Positions 27,482-36,368 are shown, numbered from the stretch's first letter. The stretch: DNA of 64,000 bases from Rhodobacter sp. 24-YEA-8 (GCF_900105075.1 NZ_FNSK01000001.1:2741001-2805000), one strand, 5' to 3'. Numbers and translations are program-made. The notes: generated by a model from the letters alone, not told the origin.

Positions 27482-27718
27482 TCAGAACCCGGTGCTGAGG
27501 CGGATCGGCCCGAATCTTGTGCCGACATATCCGCCGCCGGTACTGGCGCCGACCGTCACCCCCGCCACATTGGCCGAAGCGGACGGAATGACGGTTCCGG
27601 TCCGCGACACATGCAGCCCTAACGTCGGGTCATAGACCACCTGACCCTCCGCCAGCGGGTCGCGTCTGGGCGCGCAACCCGCCAGAATGATGCAAAGGAT
27701 CAGGCCCGCCCGGATCAT
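27482..27718 (-). CDS. Small lipoprotein (78 aa)
   Basis: Begins MIRAGLILCIILAGCAPRRDPL, a classic lipoprotein signal with lipobox LAGC at residues 12-15. The mature part of about 63 residues is Gly/Val/Thr-rich and has no recognised domain. It starts one base after the stop of the 43-aa lipoprotein and ends 87 bases before lysA. An outer-membrane or periplasm-facing location is inferred from the lipobox; the residue after Cys is Ala, so no inner-membrane retention signal is seen. Confidence 0.72.
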   Translation of the reverse strand: MIRAGLILCIILAGCAPRRDPLAEGQVVYDPTLGLHVSRTGTVIPSASANVAGVTVGASTGGGYVGTRFGPIRLSTGF

Positions 27719-27719
27719 C

Positions 27720-27851
27720 TCAGAAACTATGGCTCGCGCCGAGCCTCAGGCTGCCCGAAAAGCTGACCTTTTCTTCAGGATGCTTCGGCTCGCCCGCGAC
27801 ACCGCAGGCGGCCAGAAGAACAGTCACTGCGAGAGACGCAATCAGACGCAT
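27720..27851 (-). CDS. Very small lipoprotein (43 aa)
   Basis: An ATG at 27851 opens a 43-codon frame beginning MRLIASLAVTVLLAACGVAGE. This is a textbook type II signal peptide with lipobox LAAC and only about 28 mature residues. It lies 27 bases after the argH stop and one base before the next lipoprotein gene, so the two are probably translated together. A GGAG site is present upstream (in GGGAGTCTCCG). The lipobox, spacing and lack of internal stops support a real gene; function is unknown. Similar mini-lipoproteins sit beside lysA in some bacteria. Confidence 0.68.
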   Translation of the reverse strand: MRLIASLAVTVLLAACGVAGEPKHPEEKVSFSGSLRLGASHSF

Positions 27852-27878
27852 CGGAGACTCCCTTTTCCGGATCGTGGC

Positions 27879-29282
27879 TCAGGCGAGCTGCGCTTTCCAG
27901 CGCGCGATCTGTTCGCGCACCCTGACCGGCGCGGTTCCGCCATAAGAGACGCGCGAATTGACCGAGTTTTCCACACCCAGCACGGTGAAGACCTCATCCG
28001 TGATGCCGGGGTGAACGGATTGCATCTGGTCAAGGCTCAGATCCGGCAGGTCGATCCCCGCCTTTTCCGCCATGCCGACCAGGGTGCCGGTGACGTGATG
28101 CGCCTCACGGAAGGGCAGGTTGAGCCGGCGGACCAGCCAGTCCGCCAGATCGGTCGCCGTCGAGAAGCCGGAGGCCGCCGCGAGCGTCAGGCTGTCGCGG
28201 TTCGCCGCCATATCCGTGACCATGCCGGTCATGGCCGCGAGACCCAGCATAAGGTTGTCAGCCGCGTCAAAGACCTGCTCTTTGTCTTCCTGCATATCCT
28301 TGGAATAGGTCAGGGCAAGGCCCTTCATGATGGTGAACAAAGCCACGGTCGCGCCGAGAATACGCCCGAGTTTAGCGCGCAGAAGCTCTGCCGCATCAGG
28401 GTTCTTCTTTTGCGGCATGATCGACGAGCCGGTCGTCCATTTGTCGGAAAGCCGCACGAAACGGAACTGCGCCGAGGACCAGATCACCAGCTCTTCGGCG
28501 AAACGCGACAGATGCATCGCGGTAATCGAGGCGGCGGACAGGAATTCCAGCGCGAAATCGCGATCTGACACCGAATCAAGGCTGTTCGCGGTCGGGCGGT
28601 CGAAACCAAGCGCCTCGGCGGTCATATGACGGTCAATCGGAAAGCTGGTCCCGGCCAGTGCAGCGGCCCCCAGCGGGCTTTCATTCATGCGTTTGCGCGC
28701 ATCTTCAAACCGCGAGCGGTCGCGGGCAAACATCTCGACATAGGCCATCATGTGATGGCCCCAGGTCACAGGCTGCGCGGTTTGCAGATGGGTAAAGCCC
28801 GGCATGACCCAGTCAGCCCCCTGTTCCGCCTGGGCGACAAAGGCACGCATCAGGGCGCTCAGACCGGAAATCGCCGCGTCGCACTGATCGCGCACCCAAA
28901 GGCGGAAATCGACCGCTACCTGGTCATTTCTCGACCGCCCGGTATGCAGACGCTTGCCCGCCTCGCCCACGATCTCGGTCAGGCGGCTTTCGACATTGAG
29001 GTGAATATCCTCCAGCTCGACCCGGAACGGGAAATTACCGGCCTCGATTTCTGACAAGACGGTGAGGAGGCCTTCCCGGATCACCCCGGCATCGCTATCG
29101 GTAAGGATGCCCTGGGCCGCCAACATCGCGGCATGGGCGCGCGAGCCAGCAATGTCCTGGGCATAAAGCCGCTTGTCGAATCCGATCGAGGCGTTGATCG
29201 CCTGCATGATCGCATCCGGCCCTTCGGCAAAACGCCCGCCCCACATCTGGTTTGCGGCTTTGGACTGGTCCTCAGTAGACAT
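27879..29282 (-). CDS. argH: Argininosuccinate lyase
   Basis: Last step of arginine synthesis: argininosuccinate to arginine and fumarate. It is 467 aa. The fumarase/aspartase superfamily signature [16 protein letters not shown] is near residue 285. Other conserved parts are [11 protein letters not shown] at the N-terminus, TGRSRNDQV near residue 115, and [16 protein letters not shown] near residue 160. It is first in the minus-strand run argH, two lipoproteins, lysA. Only 28 bases separate its start from the divergent thioredoxin-like gene. Confidence 0.96.
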   Translation of the reverse strand: MSTEDQSKAANQMWGGRFAEGPDAIMQAINASIGFDKRLYAQDIAGSRAHAAMLAAQGILTDSDAGVIREGLLTVLSEIEAGNFPFRVELEDIHLNVESRLTEIVGEAGKRLHTGRSRNDQVAVDFRLWVRDQCDAAISGLSALMRAFVAQAEQGADWVMPGFTHLQTAQPVTWGHHMMAYVEMFARDRSRFEDARKRMNESPLGAAALAGTSFPIDRHMTAEALGFDRPTANSLDSVSDRDFALEFLSAASITAMHLSRFAEELVIWSSAQFRFVRLSDKWTTGSSIMPQKKNPDAAELLRAKLGRILGATVALFTIMKGLALTYSKDMQEDKEQVFDAADNLMLGLAAMTGMVTDMAANRDSLTLAAASGFSTATDLADWLVRRLNLPFREAHHVTGTLVGMAEKAGIDLPDLSLDQMQSVHPGITDEVFTVLGVENSVNSRVSYGGTAPVRVREQIARWKAQLA

Positions 29283-29310
29283 GCGGGCCCTCGGAGAGAT
29301 GGAGTTGGTG

Positions 29311-29877
29311 ATGCGGCTGTTTCTGGCGGCTCTTTATACCGCGCTGGCGCTTGGTGCAAATGCAGCCCTGGCCGAGGGTGCAGGCGGAGATGCCGTCAGC
29401 GATGCGGCGAGCCTGCGCGAGGGCGATATGAAAAAGCTCCAGCTGCATGAGACCCCGAAGGATCTGCCAGCGGCAGAGCTGGTCATGCTCGACGATACGC
29501 CCGCCTCGCTGGAGGATTACCGCGGCAAATGGGTGGTTCTGAATTTCTGGGCCACCTGGTGCGCGCCCTGCCGGGCCGAAATGCCATCTCTGAACCGGCT
29601 GCAGCTCGCGATGCCCGACATCGCCGTCGTGCCGGTCGCGACTGGCCGGAACGAGCCCGCCGCGATCAGCCGCTTTTACACCGAGGCCGGGATCACCAGC
29701 CTGCCGATCCTGCGTGACCCGAAATCTGCGCTCTCGAGCCGGATGGGGGTGATGGCCCTGCCGGTAACCGTGATCCTGAACCCCGAAGGCCAGGAGGTAG
29801 CCCGGCTGATCGGCGATGCGGAATGGGACAGCGCGAATGCGCAATCCGTGCTTTCAGCGCTGGTGGCTGGCCACTAG
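29311..29877 (+). CDS. TlpA-like thiol:disulfide oxidoreductase, exported
   Basis: Periplasmic thioredoxin-fold protein, 188 aa. The start [10 protein letters not shown] gives a signal peptide ending near residue 22 (NAALAEG). The active site WCAPC is at residues 83-87, with cis-Pro in ALPVTVILN near residue 155. Such proteins reduce periplasmic disulfides, for example in cytochrome c maturation. A GGAG site five bases before the chosen ATG supports this start over an ATG four codons earlier. It is divergent from argH. Confidence 0.88.
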   Translation: MRLFLAALYTALALGANAALAEGAGGDAVSDAASLREGDMKKLQLHETPKDLPAAELVMLDDTPASLEDYRGKWVVLNFWATWCAPCRAEMPSLNRLQLAMPDIAVVPVATGRNEPAAISRFYTEAGITSLPILRDPKSALSSRMGVMALPVTVILNPEGQEVARLIGDAEWDSANAQSVLSALVAGH

Positions 29878-29940
29878 GGCACGGCGACAAGAGAGAGCCC
29901 GTCAGCCTGACCCGGCCGTCATCGTTTTGTGCAACAAAAC

Positions 29941-29970
29941 GGGCCGATTTCTTGAAAGAAATCGGCTCCG
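29941..29970 (-). terminator. Hairpin after xthA (probable terminator)
   Basis: A perfect 10-bp stem (29943-29952 with 29957-29966) has a four-base loop. On the minus strand it is followed by CCCGTTTTGTTG, a short T-run. It lies right after the xthA stop. Confidence 0.6.
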
Positions 29971-29971
29971 C

Positions 29972-30760
29972 TTACAGATCGAATGTCGCGAAGACCGGGA
30001 CATGATCGGAAGGTTGCTCCCAGCCCCGCGCCGCGCGCAGGATCTTTGAACCGTGGCCGGCATTCGAGATATCGGGCGTCGCCCAGATATGATCCAGACG
30101 TCGCCCCTTATCGGCCCCGTCCCAGTCCGCAGCGCGGTAGCTCCACCAGGAATAGAGTTTGCCTTCGGTGATGTCCTGACGGGTGATATCGACCCAGTTC
30201 CCTGCATCCTGCGCCGCGCCGAGATGCTCGACCTCGATGGGCGTATGACTGACGATCTTCAGCAGTTGTTTATGGCTCCAGACATCATCCTCGCGCGGCG
30301 CAATATTCAGATCGCCGACCAGGATCGCCTTCTCCGGCCGGTCAGCATGGAAGGCATCCCGCATCTCGGTCAGGAAATCGAGCTTCTGGCCAAATTTCAC
30401 ATTCTGCGCCCGGTCGGGAATATCCCCTCCCGCCGGCACATAGAAATTATGGATGGTCACGCCATTTTCCAGCTTTGCCGCCACGTGCCGCGCATGGCCG
30501 AGCGCCGCATAATCGCGATCCCCCGCATCTTCGAGCGGCAGTTTCGACAGGATCGCGACACCGTTATACCCTTTCTGCCCGCGCGCCACCAAATAGCGAT
30601 AGCCGAGCGCCGCAAAGCCTTCGGTCGGGAATTTGTCGATCGGTGTCTTGATCTCCTGCAGGCAAAGTACATCCGGCGCGTCTTCCGAAAGAAGCTTTGA
30701 CACCAGCCCCTCGCGCAGACGCACGGAATTGATGTTCCAGGTGGCGAGGGTAAAGCTCAT
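29972..30760 (-). CDS. xthA: Exodeoxyribonuclease III
   Basis: Mg-dependent AP endonuclease and 3' exonuclease of base-excision repair, 262 aa. EEP-fold motifs are LATWNINSVRLR at residues about 5-16, LCLQEIKTP with the metal Glu near residue 35, GDLNIAPREDDVW near residue 155, and the C-terminal catalytic SDHVPVFATFDL. It is transcribed on its own, followed by a hairpin, and is downstream of the two candidate sRNAs. Confidence 0.95.
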   Translation of the reverse strand: MSFTLATWNINSVRLREGLVSKLLSEDAPDVLCLQEIKTPIDKFPTEGFAALGYRYLVARGQKGYNGVAILSKLPLEDAGDRDYAALGHARHVAAKLENGVTIHNFYVPAGGDIPDRAQNVKFGQKLDFLTEMRDAFHADRPEKAILVGDLNIAPREDDVWSHKQLLKIVSHTPIEVEHLGAAQDAGNWVDITRQDITEGKLYSWWSYRAADWDGADKGRRLDHIWATPDISNAGHGSKILRAARGWEQPSDHVPVFATFDL

Positions 30761-30812
30761 CTCTCTCTCCGGCAGTCATGATCCGAAGCGGACACTAGGC
30801 CGATGGCTGCGC

Positions 30813-30900
30813 AAAAGAAAGCCCGGCACCGCAGATGAGAAACGCGAGATACCGGGCAAGGTCCAACAGGGAGGTCCGGAGAATCTAGCACCAAACAGGC
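30813..30900 (-). ncRNA. Candidate anti-Shine-Dalgarno sRNA B
   Basis: On the minus strand a CCTCCC motif (30874-30869) lies in a 15-base sequence identical to that in sRNA A. A GC stem follows (GCCCGG/CCGGGC, 30852-30857 with 30821-30826), then a T-rich tail CTTTCTTTT. The larger loop makes the terminator weaker than in A. The 5' end is not defined. It looks like a diverged second copy of A. Confidence 0.45.
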
Positions 30901-31013
30901 CCGGCACGAAGCATGAGGCAAGACTGGCCCGCTCAGACGGCAAGAATTATTGCAAGAACGCAACACCCGCGCCGGGCATTGCCATGCCAACCGACCCGGT
31001 CGAAACAGATGGC

Positions 31014-31090
31014 AAAAAAAGGCCGGGCAAAAGCCCGGCCAGTCCAACAGGGAGGTTGTCGTGTCATAACCCCGACACGACAAGGGGAAC
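31014..31090 (-). ncRNA. Candidate anti-Shine-Dalgarno sRNA A
   Basis: The minus strand holds a perfect 10-bp hairpin with an 8-base loop (31083-31074 with 31065-31056). An unpaired segment with CCTCCC (31055-31050) follows. Then comes a perfect 8-bp GGCCGGGC terminator hairpin with a TTTT loop (31040-31021) and seven T's. This two-stem layout with an exposed anti-SD motif resembles the cuckoo/CcsR-type sRNAs of alphaproteobacteria. It lies about 150 bases after the cenR stop on the same strand. Whether it is processed from the cenR 3' UTR or has its own promoter cannot be told. Confidence 0.6.
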
Positions 31091-31236
31091 TCTTTCACGA
31101 AACGCCATCAGGTCGTACCGGCGTCACCCTGCCATAATGGGCAGCAATCCATTAAGGCGCGGTGAATCAAGCGACATTATGTCGAATTGTTGCGACTTTT
31201 ATCGGGACGGCGGCACAGTGGCTTTACAGTGACAGC

Positions 31237-31923
31237 TCAGGCAACAAGCCTGTACCCGCCGCTTTCGGTCACCAGCAGCCGCGCATTCGAGGGATCGGGC
31301 TCGATCTTCTGCCGCAGCCGGTAGATATGCGTCTCAAGTGTATGGGTCGTGACCCCGGCATTATAGCCCCAGACCTCATGCAACAGCACATCCCGCGCCA
31401 CCACACCCGATTGGGCGCGGTACAGGAATTTCAGGATATTGGTCTCTTTCTCGGTGAGACGGATCTTCTTGTCCTTCTCATCCACCAGGAGCTTTTGGGC
31501 CGGACGGAAGCTGTAGGGCCCAAGCTGGAAGACTGCGTCTTCCGACTGTTCATGGGTGCGCAGCTGCGCCCGGATCCGCGCCAGCAGCACCGGAAACTTG
31601 AACGGCTTGGTCACGTAATCATTCGCGCCGGAATCAAGTCCCAGAATGGTATCGGCATCGGTATCATGGCCGGTCAGCATCATGATCGGGCATTTCACCC
31701 CCGATTTGCGCATCCGGCGGCACAGCTCGCGCCCATCGGTATCGGGCAGCCCGACATCGAGAATCACCAGGTCATAGATCGCCGCCTTGGCCTTCTCCAT
31801 CCCTTCGGCGCCAGTGCGGCCCTCGAAGACATCGAAATCCTCGGTCATCACCAATTGTTCGGACAATGCCTCCCGCAGGTCGTCATCGTCATCCACCAGA
31901 AGAATTTTGCGAAGCTGGGCCAT
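31237..31923 (-). CDS. cenR: OmpR-family response regulator, probable CenR
   Basis: Two-component DNA-binding regulator, 228 aa. The receiver domain has VDDDDD acidic residues near 11, the phospho-Asp in LVILDVGLPD near residue 57, and the switch lysine in VTKPFKFPV near 107. The C-terminal winged helix carries LTEKETNILKFLYRA and GYNAGVTTHTLETHIYRLRQKIE. This effector sequence is characteristic of CenR, an envelope-stability regulator in Caulobacter and Rhodobacter. It is not CtrA, whose receiver starts differently. No histidine kinase gene is adjacent, so its partner lies elsewhere. Confidence 0.78.
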   Translation of the reverse strand: MAQLRKILLVDDDDDLREALSEQLVMTEDFDVFEGRTGAEGMEKAKAAIYDLVILDVGLPDTDGRELCRRMRKSGVKCPIMMLTGHDTDADTILGLDSGANDYVTKPFKFPVLLARIRAQLRTHEQSEDAVFQLGPYSFRPAQKLLVDEKDKKIRLTEKETNILKFLYRAQSGVVARDVLLHEVWGYNAGVTTHTLETHIYRLRQKIEPDPSNARLLVTESGGYRLVA

Positions 31924-32078
31924 GATACGGTCCTTTCGTTTGCTTGGGAAACAAATGCGCCGCGTTCACATTTCCCGCAAGATTTGCGACAAGGGAGTCA
32001 CGGCCTCGTGTCGCAGGAGCAGGAAATATTTCAATTCTGTCATCCTGCGCCCAGATAAACGGGGTCAGGAGACGCGTC

Positions 32079-33191
32079 ATGACTGCAGCTGCCGGTGCCT
32101 TTTCTTCTCTCGGACCCGATATCACCGAGCGCCTTTCGCGCGCGCGCGGCGATCTGCGGATGGGTGTGCCGGTGGTGCTGGCAGGCGAGGGCGAGGCCGC
32201 ACTTGCTATCGCCATCGAGCCGCTGGAGCCACCGCGCCTGAGCGCATTGCGCAGCTTTGGCGAGCCGGAACTGGCACTGACCGCCTGGCGGGCCGAGACG
32301 CTGAAAGCCTTTGCCTGTGACGGCGATATCGCCCGGATCGCAGTGCCACCGGGCGCCGATACTGCCTGGCTCAAGGCCATCGCCGATCCGCAGGATGATC
32401 TGCGCGTGCCGCTCAAGGGGCCGGTGCGGGGGCTTTATGGCGGCTCGGGCGCGCTGCACCGGGCGGCGGTGTTGCTGGCGAAATCGGCACATCTTTTACC
32501 GGCGGCGCTGCTCGTGCGGGTCGAAAACCCGCTGCTGTTGGCCGCCGATCACGGGCTGACCTTCCTCAGGATCGACGAGGCACTGCCGGCCCTCTCGCGG
32601 CTGGCACCGCTTGCCGACGTGGTCTCGGCGCGGCTGCCAATGGCACTGGCCGGTGCGGGGCGGCTCCATATCTTCCGCCCCGATGACGGCGGCGACGAAC
32701 ATTATGCGATCGAAGTCGGCCAGCCCGCGCGCGACCGCCCGGTGCTGGCGCGGCTTCATTCCGCCTGTTTCACCGGAGACGTTCTGGGCTCGCTGAAATG
32801 CGATTGCGGCCCGCAGCTTCACGCTGCGCTTGCCCAGATGGGCGACGAGGGCGCGGGCGTCCTGCTCTATCTGAACCAGGAGGGTCGTGGCATTGGCCTT
32901 GCGAATAAAATGCGCGCCTATTCGCTGCAGGATCAGGGCTTTGATACGGTCGATGCCAATCACCGGCTGGGGTTTGAAGATGATGAGCGCGATTTCCGCA
33001 TCGGGGCCGAACTCCTGCGCGGTCTCGGATTTCGCGAGGTGCGGCTTTTGACCAACAACCCGCGCAAAGTGGCAATGCTGGACAGCTGCGGGCTGAAAGT
33101 GGTCGAGCGTGTGCCGCTGAAGGTCGGAAAGACCCGCGAAAACGCGGCCTATCTGGCCACCAAGGCCGCCAGATCGGGGCATTTGCTGTGA
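32079..33191 (+). CDS. ribA: GTP cyclohydrolase II with an N-terminal extension
   Basis: First step of riboflavin synthesis. It is 370 aa from the ATG at 32079, which has an AGGAG site. The catalytic GCHII domain covers about residues 190-370: zinc cysteines at about 230, 241 and 243 in [35 protein letters not shown], and VDANHRLGF. The first ~185 residues form an extra domain not needed in short RibA enzymes; it lacks the DHBP-synthase signature, so it is not a RibBA fusion with an active RibB. Similar extended RibA proteins are common in Rhodobacteraceae. Its stop overlaps the next start. Confidence 0.88.
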   Translation: MTAAAGAFSSLGPDITERLSRARGDLRMGVPVVLAGEGEAALAIAIEPLEPPRLSALRSFGEPELALTAWRAETLKAFACDGDIARIAVPPGADTAWLKAIADPQDDLRVPLKGPVRGLYGGSGALHRAAVLLAKSAHLLPAALLVRVENPLLLAADHGLTFLRIDEALPALSRLAPLADVVSARLPMALAGAGRLHIFRPDDGGDEHYAIEVGQPARDRPVLARLHSACFTGDVLGSLKCDCGPQLHAALAQMGDEGAGVLLYLNQEGRGIGLANKMRAYSLQDQGFDTVDANHRLGFEDDERDFRIGAELLRGLGFREVRLLTNNPRKVAMLDSCGLKVVERVPLKVGKTRENAAYLATKAARSGHLL

Positions 33192-33712
33192 TCCACCCGG
33201 GACAGACCGCTGAGGACCTTGTGCTGAGCCCTACAGGGCTTTTGTTCCGGGGTCGCCGTTTCGCCTGCACCATCGGGCGTGGCGGCATCTCGCGCGATAA
33301 ACGTGAGGGCGATGGAGCGACGCCTTTCGGGCTGCATCATATCGTTGGCGGCTTCTACCGCCCCGACCGGCTGGCCCGGGCCGATGTGCCGGCCTGGGCA
33401 GAACCGCTGATCCCGGGCGATCTGTGGTCAGATGACAGCCGTGACCCGGCCTATAATTCCCATGTCCGGGCGCCGCATGGTTTCTCGCATGAGGATCTGC
33501 GCCGCTCTGACCCGCAATATGATCTGGTTCTGGTCACCGACTGGAACTGGCCCGATGCGACACCCTGCCGGGGATCCGCGATCTTCCTGCATTCCTGGCG
33601 TCGCCCGGGCTGGCCCACCGCCGGCTGCGTCGCCTTTGCACAGCCCGATCTTTTGTGGATCGCGCGGCGCATCCGCCACGGGACAAGGCTGATCGTGCCC
33701 TATTTCGCGTAG
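33188..33712 (+). CDS. L,D-transpeptidase (YkuD) family protein
   Basis: 174 aa from a GTG overlapping the ribA stop. The catalytic YkuD motif is near the C-terminus: a histidine in [13 protein letters not shown], then TAGCVAF with the nucleophile cysteine. Such enzymes cross-link peptidoglycan or attach lipoproteins. No signal peptide or membrane segment is visible at the chosen start, which is odd for a periplasmic enzyme. Coupling to ribA is by gene order only. The 3' end overlaps the convergent YggS gene by 13 bases. Confidence 0.82.
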   Translation: MIHPGQTAEDLVLSPTGLLFRGRRFACTIGRGGISRDKREGDGATPFGLHHIVGGFYRPDRLARADVPAWAEPLIPGDLWSDDSRDPAYNSHVRAPHGFSHEDLRRSDPQYDLVLVTDWNWPDATPCRGSAIFLHSWRRPGWPTAGCVAFAQPDLLWIARRIRHGTRLIVPYFA

Positions 33713-34356
33713 GCACGATCCCCGAAAATCGCCGAGCCGACGCGGATATGGGTTGCCCCATGCGCCACGGCGAGCTCGAAATCCGAACTCATCCCCATCG
33801 AGAGCCCCTCGACCCCGTTTCGCGCCGCGATCCCGGCCAGCATTTTAAAATGCTGCACCGGGTCTTCGCCATCTGGCGGAATGCACATCAGCCCGACGAC
33901 CGGCAGATACATCGCGCGGCAGGCCGAGATGAAATCATCGGCCTGGCCCGGCAGGATACCGGCCTTTTGCGGCTCTTCGCCGGTGTTGATCTGGATGAAA
34001 ATATCGGGACTGGCGCCACGCGCATTGGCAAGGGTCGCCAGCCGCTCGGCCAGCGAGGGGCGGTCAACCGAATGGATCGCATCGAAAAGATCGACCGCGA
34101 CCTTTGCCTTATTGCTTTGCAAGGGCCCGATCATATGCAGCTTTACGCCGGGGTATTTCGCCTTCCAGATGGGCCATTTGAACGCGGCCTCCTGGACGTA
34201 ATTCTCGCCGAAGACGCGCTGGCCTTCATCCAGCACCGCCTCGACCCGCGGGCCGGGCTGTACTTTCGAAACCGCAATCAGCGTAACAGAGCCCGCTTCG
34301 CGGCCCGCGGCCAGTTCGGCGGCGCGCAGCCTTGCGGTGATCCCGGTAAGTGACAT
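33700..34356 (-). CDS. YggS-family pyridoxal-phosphate homeostasis protein
   Basis: Single-domain PLP-binding protein, 218 aa, start MSLTGITARLRAAE. The PLP lysine is in TLIAVSKVQPG near residue 33, the GENYVQEA motif near 53, HMIGPLQSNKAK near 75, and a phosphate-binding GMSSDFELAVAHGATHIRVGSAIFG region at the C-terminus. The family buffers cytoplasmic PLP (COG0325, PLPBP) and is not an active racemase. An earlier in-frame start at 34443 adds 29 non-conserved residues. It converges on the L,D-transpeptidase gene. Confidence 0.92.
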   Translation of the reverse strand: MSLTGITARLRAAELAAGREAGSVTLIAVSKVQPGPRVEAVLDEGQRVFGENYVQEAAFKWPIWKAKYPGVKLHMIGPLQSNKAKVAVDLFDAIHSVDRPSLAERLATLANARGASPDIFIQINTGEEPQKAGILPGQADDFISACRAMYLPVVGLMCIPPDGEDPVQHFKMLAGIAARNGVEGLSMGMSSDFELAVAHGATHIRVGSAIFGDRAYAK

Positions 34357-34425
34357 TGCCCGCACCTTTGCTGCCTCAGAACGCGCCCTGATTACAACGC
34401 CCGGGCACAGAAGGGAAACGCCGGA

Positions 34426-34460
34426 AATGAAAAGAGCGGGCAATGCCCGCTCTTTCCAAA
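34426..34460 (-). terminator. Terminator after the porin gene
   Basis: An 11-bp perfect stem (34431-34441 with 34445-34455) has a three-base loop; on the minus strand the stem ends in TTT and continues TCATTT. It follows the porin stop by about 20 bases. Confidence 0.82.
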
Positions 34461-34478
34461 GATATTGATCCGTTAAGA

Positions 34479-35474
34479 TCAGAAGTCGAAGCGAACGCCG
34501 AGATCAGCTTTGGTGCCGTTGTTGGCGCCAGCTGCATCGCCGAAGCCCGACTGGATCGAACCCGAGATACGAGCGCCTTCGCCGAGCGAGTAGTCAGCGC
34601 CGATACCGTAAGCGGTGTCGTAGCCGGCACGATCCCAATCCGACACATATGCTTTCAGCGTGGTCGCGCCGAAGGTGTAGTTGCCGTAAAGGGTCACTTG
34701 CGTCGAGTCCGAAACACCACCAGCAGCGGTGTTGTAGTCGTAGTAGTTCAGGCCGACATTGCCGTCGCCGAAGTTGTAGGCCGCACCGATGAAGTAGTCA
34801 TCGTTGTCTTTGATGCCTTGCGACGACAGGTTGATGCCGGCAGCGACCGAGATCTGGCCGTTCGACCAGTCAGCAGCCAGGCCGATTTCTTCGTCATTAG
34901 CGAGGAGACCAGGAACGATGCTGAGGTCTTTAGCAGTTTGATCCGGGTCGACGTACGAGAAGTACAGATTGACATCGGCGATCGAATAGAACGCAGCAAC
35001 GCCGGCGTAGTTGCTGTTCTGGTTCGAATCTGCGCCTTTCGAGTTATAGGCGAAGAAGCCGTTCTGCGCATCGCCGAACGAGCTGTCATCGAAGCCCATT
35101 TCCGAATCATAGGTCAGGCGAACCGAGTCCCATGCGGTGTCGACGTTGCCGACCTGAACGGTCAGACCTTCGTAGCCGACCGAGAAGCGGGCCTTGTTAC
35201 CGACGGTGGTGTCGTTGCCCAGGTCGTTCTGCAGACGCAGACGCGCGCCGAAGGTCACGCCGACATCGGTCTCGGTGGTAGCGTCGATATTCAGACGCAG
35301 ACGACCAGCGATCTGGGTTTCTTCTTCGGTCCCAGCGATGCCCGAACCCGGGGTAACACCACGATCTTCGATATACTGCAGACCGAAACGGCCGTAGCCC
35401 GAGATGGTCACATCAGCAGCGGCGGCCGAAGCGCCAGCAACCAGTGCGGTGGTTGCGATAAGAAGCTTTTTCAT
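34479..35474 (-). CDS. Outer-membrane porin (Rhodobacter type)
   Basis: Trimeric diffusion channel, 331 aa from MKKLLIATTALVAGASAAAADV, with signal-peptide cleavage after ASAAA near residue 21. The mature part starts DVTISGYGRFGLQY, typical of the porin_4/Rhodobacter capsulatus porin family, with strongly alternating beta-strand patterns. It ends with the barrel signal VRFDF. A GAGGGAA ribosome site sits nine bases before the ATG. Codon use is highly regular, as for an abundantly expressed gene. It is a single gene with a 3' terminator and a long upstream region shared with DUF3576. Confidence 0.93.
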   Translation of the reverse strand: MKKLLIATTALVAGASAAAADVTISGYGRFGLQYIEDRGVTPGSGIAGTEEETQIAGRLRLNIDATTETDVGVTFGARLRLQNDLGNDTTVGNKARFSVGYEGLTVQVGNVDTAWDSVRLTYDSEMGFDDSSFGDAQNGFFAYNSKGADSNQNSNYAGVAAFYSIADVNLYFSYVDPDQTAKDLSIVPGLLANDEEIGLAADWSNGQISVAAGINLSSQGIKDNDDYFIGAAYNFGDGNVGLNYYDYNTAAGGVSDSTQVTLYGNYTFGATTLKAYVSDWDRAGYDTAYGIGADYSLGEGARISGSIQSGFGDAAGANNGTKADLGVRFDF

Positions 35475-35824
35475 CGTATTCCCTCGATTGACTTCCAAGG
35501 ATGGCCCAACTCAGGGGAATCCGAATTGGGTATGGATCGTATTTCTGCTTCTCGGGGCCTGATTGCAACGATGATGCCGCGCCGCGCCCGGAAACGCCTC
35601 GCCTGTGGTGCAGCAAAGTCACAGTGCGTTTTTGGCCCCTGACAGCGGCCCATCCGGAGCGTACTGCCGCAACTCCCTCGCCCGGAACGCGGCCTCTGCT
35701 ATTGCCCCATTAAAGCGGCAATACAGGCATGGCGCCGCCGCCGCCGGGGTCTTGCAGGCCAAAAAGCCTTGTTCCACACAGGTGGCTAAGCTAGACAGCC
35801 GTTTAAGTTAAACGGGAGTTTCCG
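35475..35824. other. Divergent intergenic region between porin and DUF3576 genes
   Basis: 350 bases with no supported ORF. It should hold the porin promoter and the DUF3576 promoter, but I cannot assign clear -35/-10 boxes. A six-base ATTGCC/GGCAAT hairpin surrounds CCCATTAAAGC near 35698-35723. The palindrome at 35799-35815 is described separately. Confidence 0.6.
35799..35815. promoter_or_regulatory. 17-bp perfect palindrome overlapping the DUF3576 ribosome site
   Basis: CCGTTTAA-G-TTAAACGG, eight-base arms with a single central base. It ends ten bases before the ATG at 35825, so its right arm overlaps the CGGGAG ribosome site. It may be an operator for a dimeric regulator or may sequester the site. 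Confidence 0.45.
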
Positions 35825-36343
35825 ATGGCTCTGGCGAAATCCGCGCGCAGCCTGCTTTGTGGCGGCCTGCTTGTTACCCTTGCGGCCTGCGGCGGCAATA
35901 CTGGTGGAACCGCAGACGACGCCCGCACCGGGGCGACCGCCGGCAAGCAGGGCACGGCAGAACTGGGCAATTCGCGCGAAAGATCAAACCGCGCCGGCGG
36001 CACGATCTGGAATCTCTTCGGCAATGGCGCAGATCCGAACACCACTGTCGAGGTGAACAAATATATCTGGCAGGCCTCGCTTGAAGTGCTGAATTTCCTG
36101 CCGATCGAAAGCATTGACCCCTTTACCGGCGTAATCGTCACCGGCTATGGCCGCCCGCCGGGTGGGGGGCGTGCCTACCGCGCTACGATCTATGTTCAGG
36201 ATCCGGCGCTCGAGGCACGCAGCCTGAAGCTCTCGCTTCAAAGCCAGGGCGGCGGCGCAGTGGCGCCCGAGACCGTTCGCGCGGTGGAGGATGCGATTCT
36301 CACCCGGGCGCGGCAGCTCCGGGTCCGGGACACCAAGCTCTGA
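35825..36343 (+). CDS. DUF3576 family lipoprotein
   Basis: 172 aa. Signal peptide with lipobox LAAC (ALAKSARSLLCGGLLVTLAACGG, cysteine near residue 22). The mature part has the DUF3576 core: NLFGNGADPNTTVEVNKYIWQASLEVLNFLPIES-like segment from about residue 65, DPFTGVIVTGYGRPPG and RAYRATIYVQDP. The family is alphaproteobacterial and uncharacterised; the outer-membrane location is inferred from the lipobox. It ends with a strong terminator. Confidence 0.88.
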   Translation: MALAKSARSLLCGGLLVTLAACGGNTGGTADDARTGATAGKQGTAELGNSRERSNRAGGTIWNLFGNGADPNTTVEVNKYIWQASLEVLNFLPIESIDPFTGVIVTGYGRPPGGGRAYRATIYVQDPALEARSLKLSLQSQGGGAVAPETVRAVEDAILTRARQLRVRDTKL

Positions 36344-36368
36344 CCACAGCCAGAACCGAGACGACCAG

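Noticed and set aside
31237..31923. Identification as the cell-cycle regulator CtrA
   Set aside because: CtrA begins differently and has a distinct output domain. The GYNAGVTTHTLETHIYRLRQ effector and VDDDDD receiver match CenR-type regulators better.
32079..33191. Bifunctional RibBA enzyme
   Set aside because: The N-terminal extension lacks the DHBP-synthase active-site sequence; only the GTP cyclohydrolase II half is recognisable.
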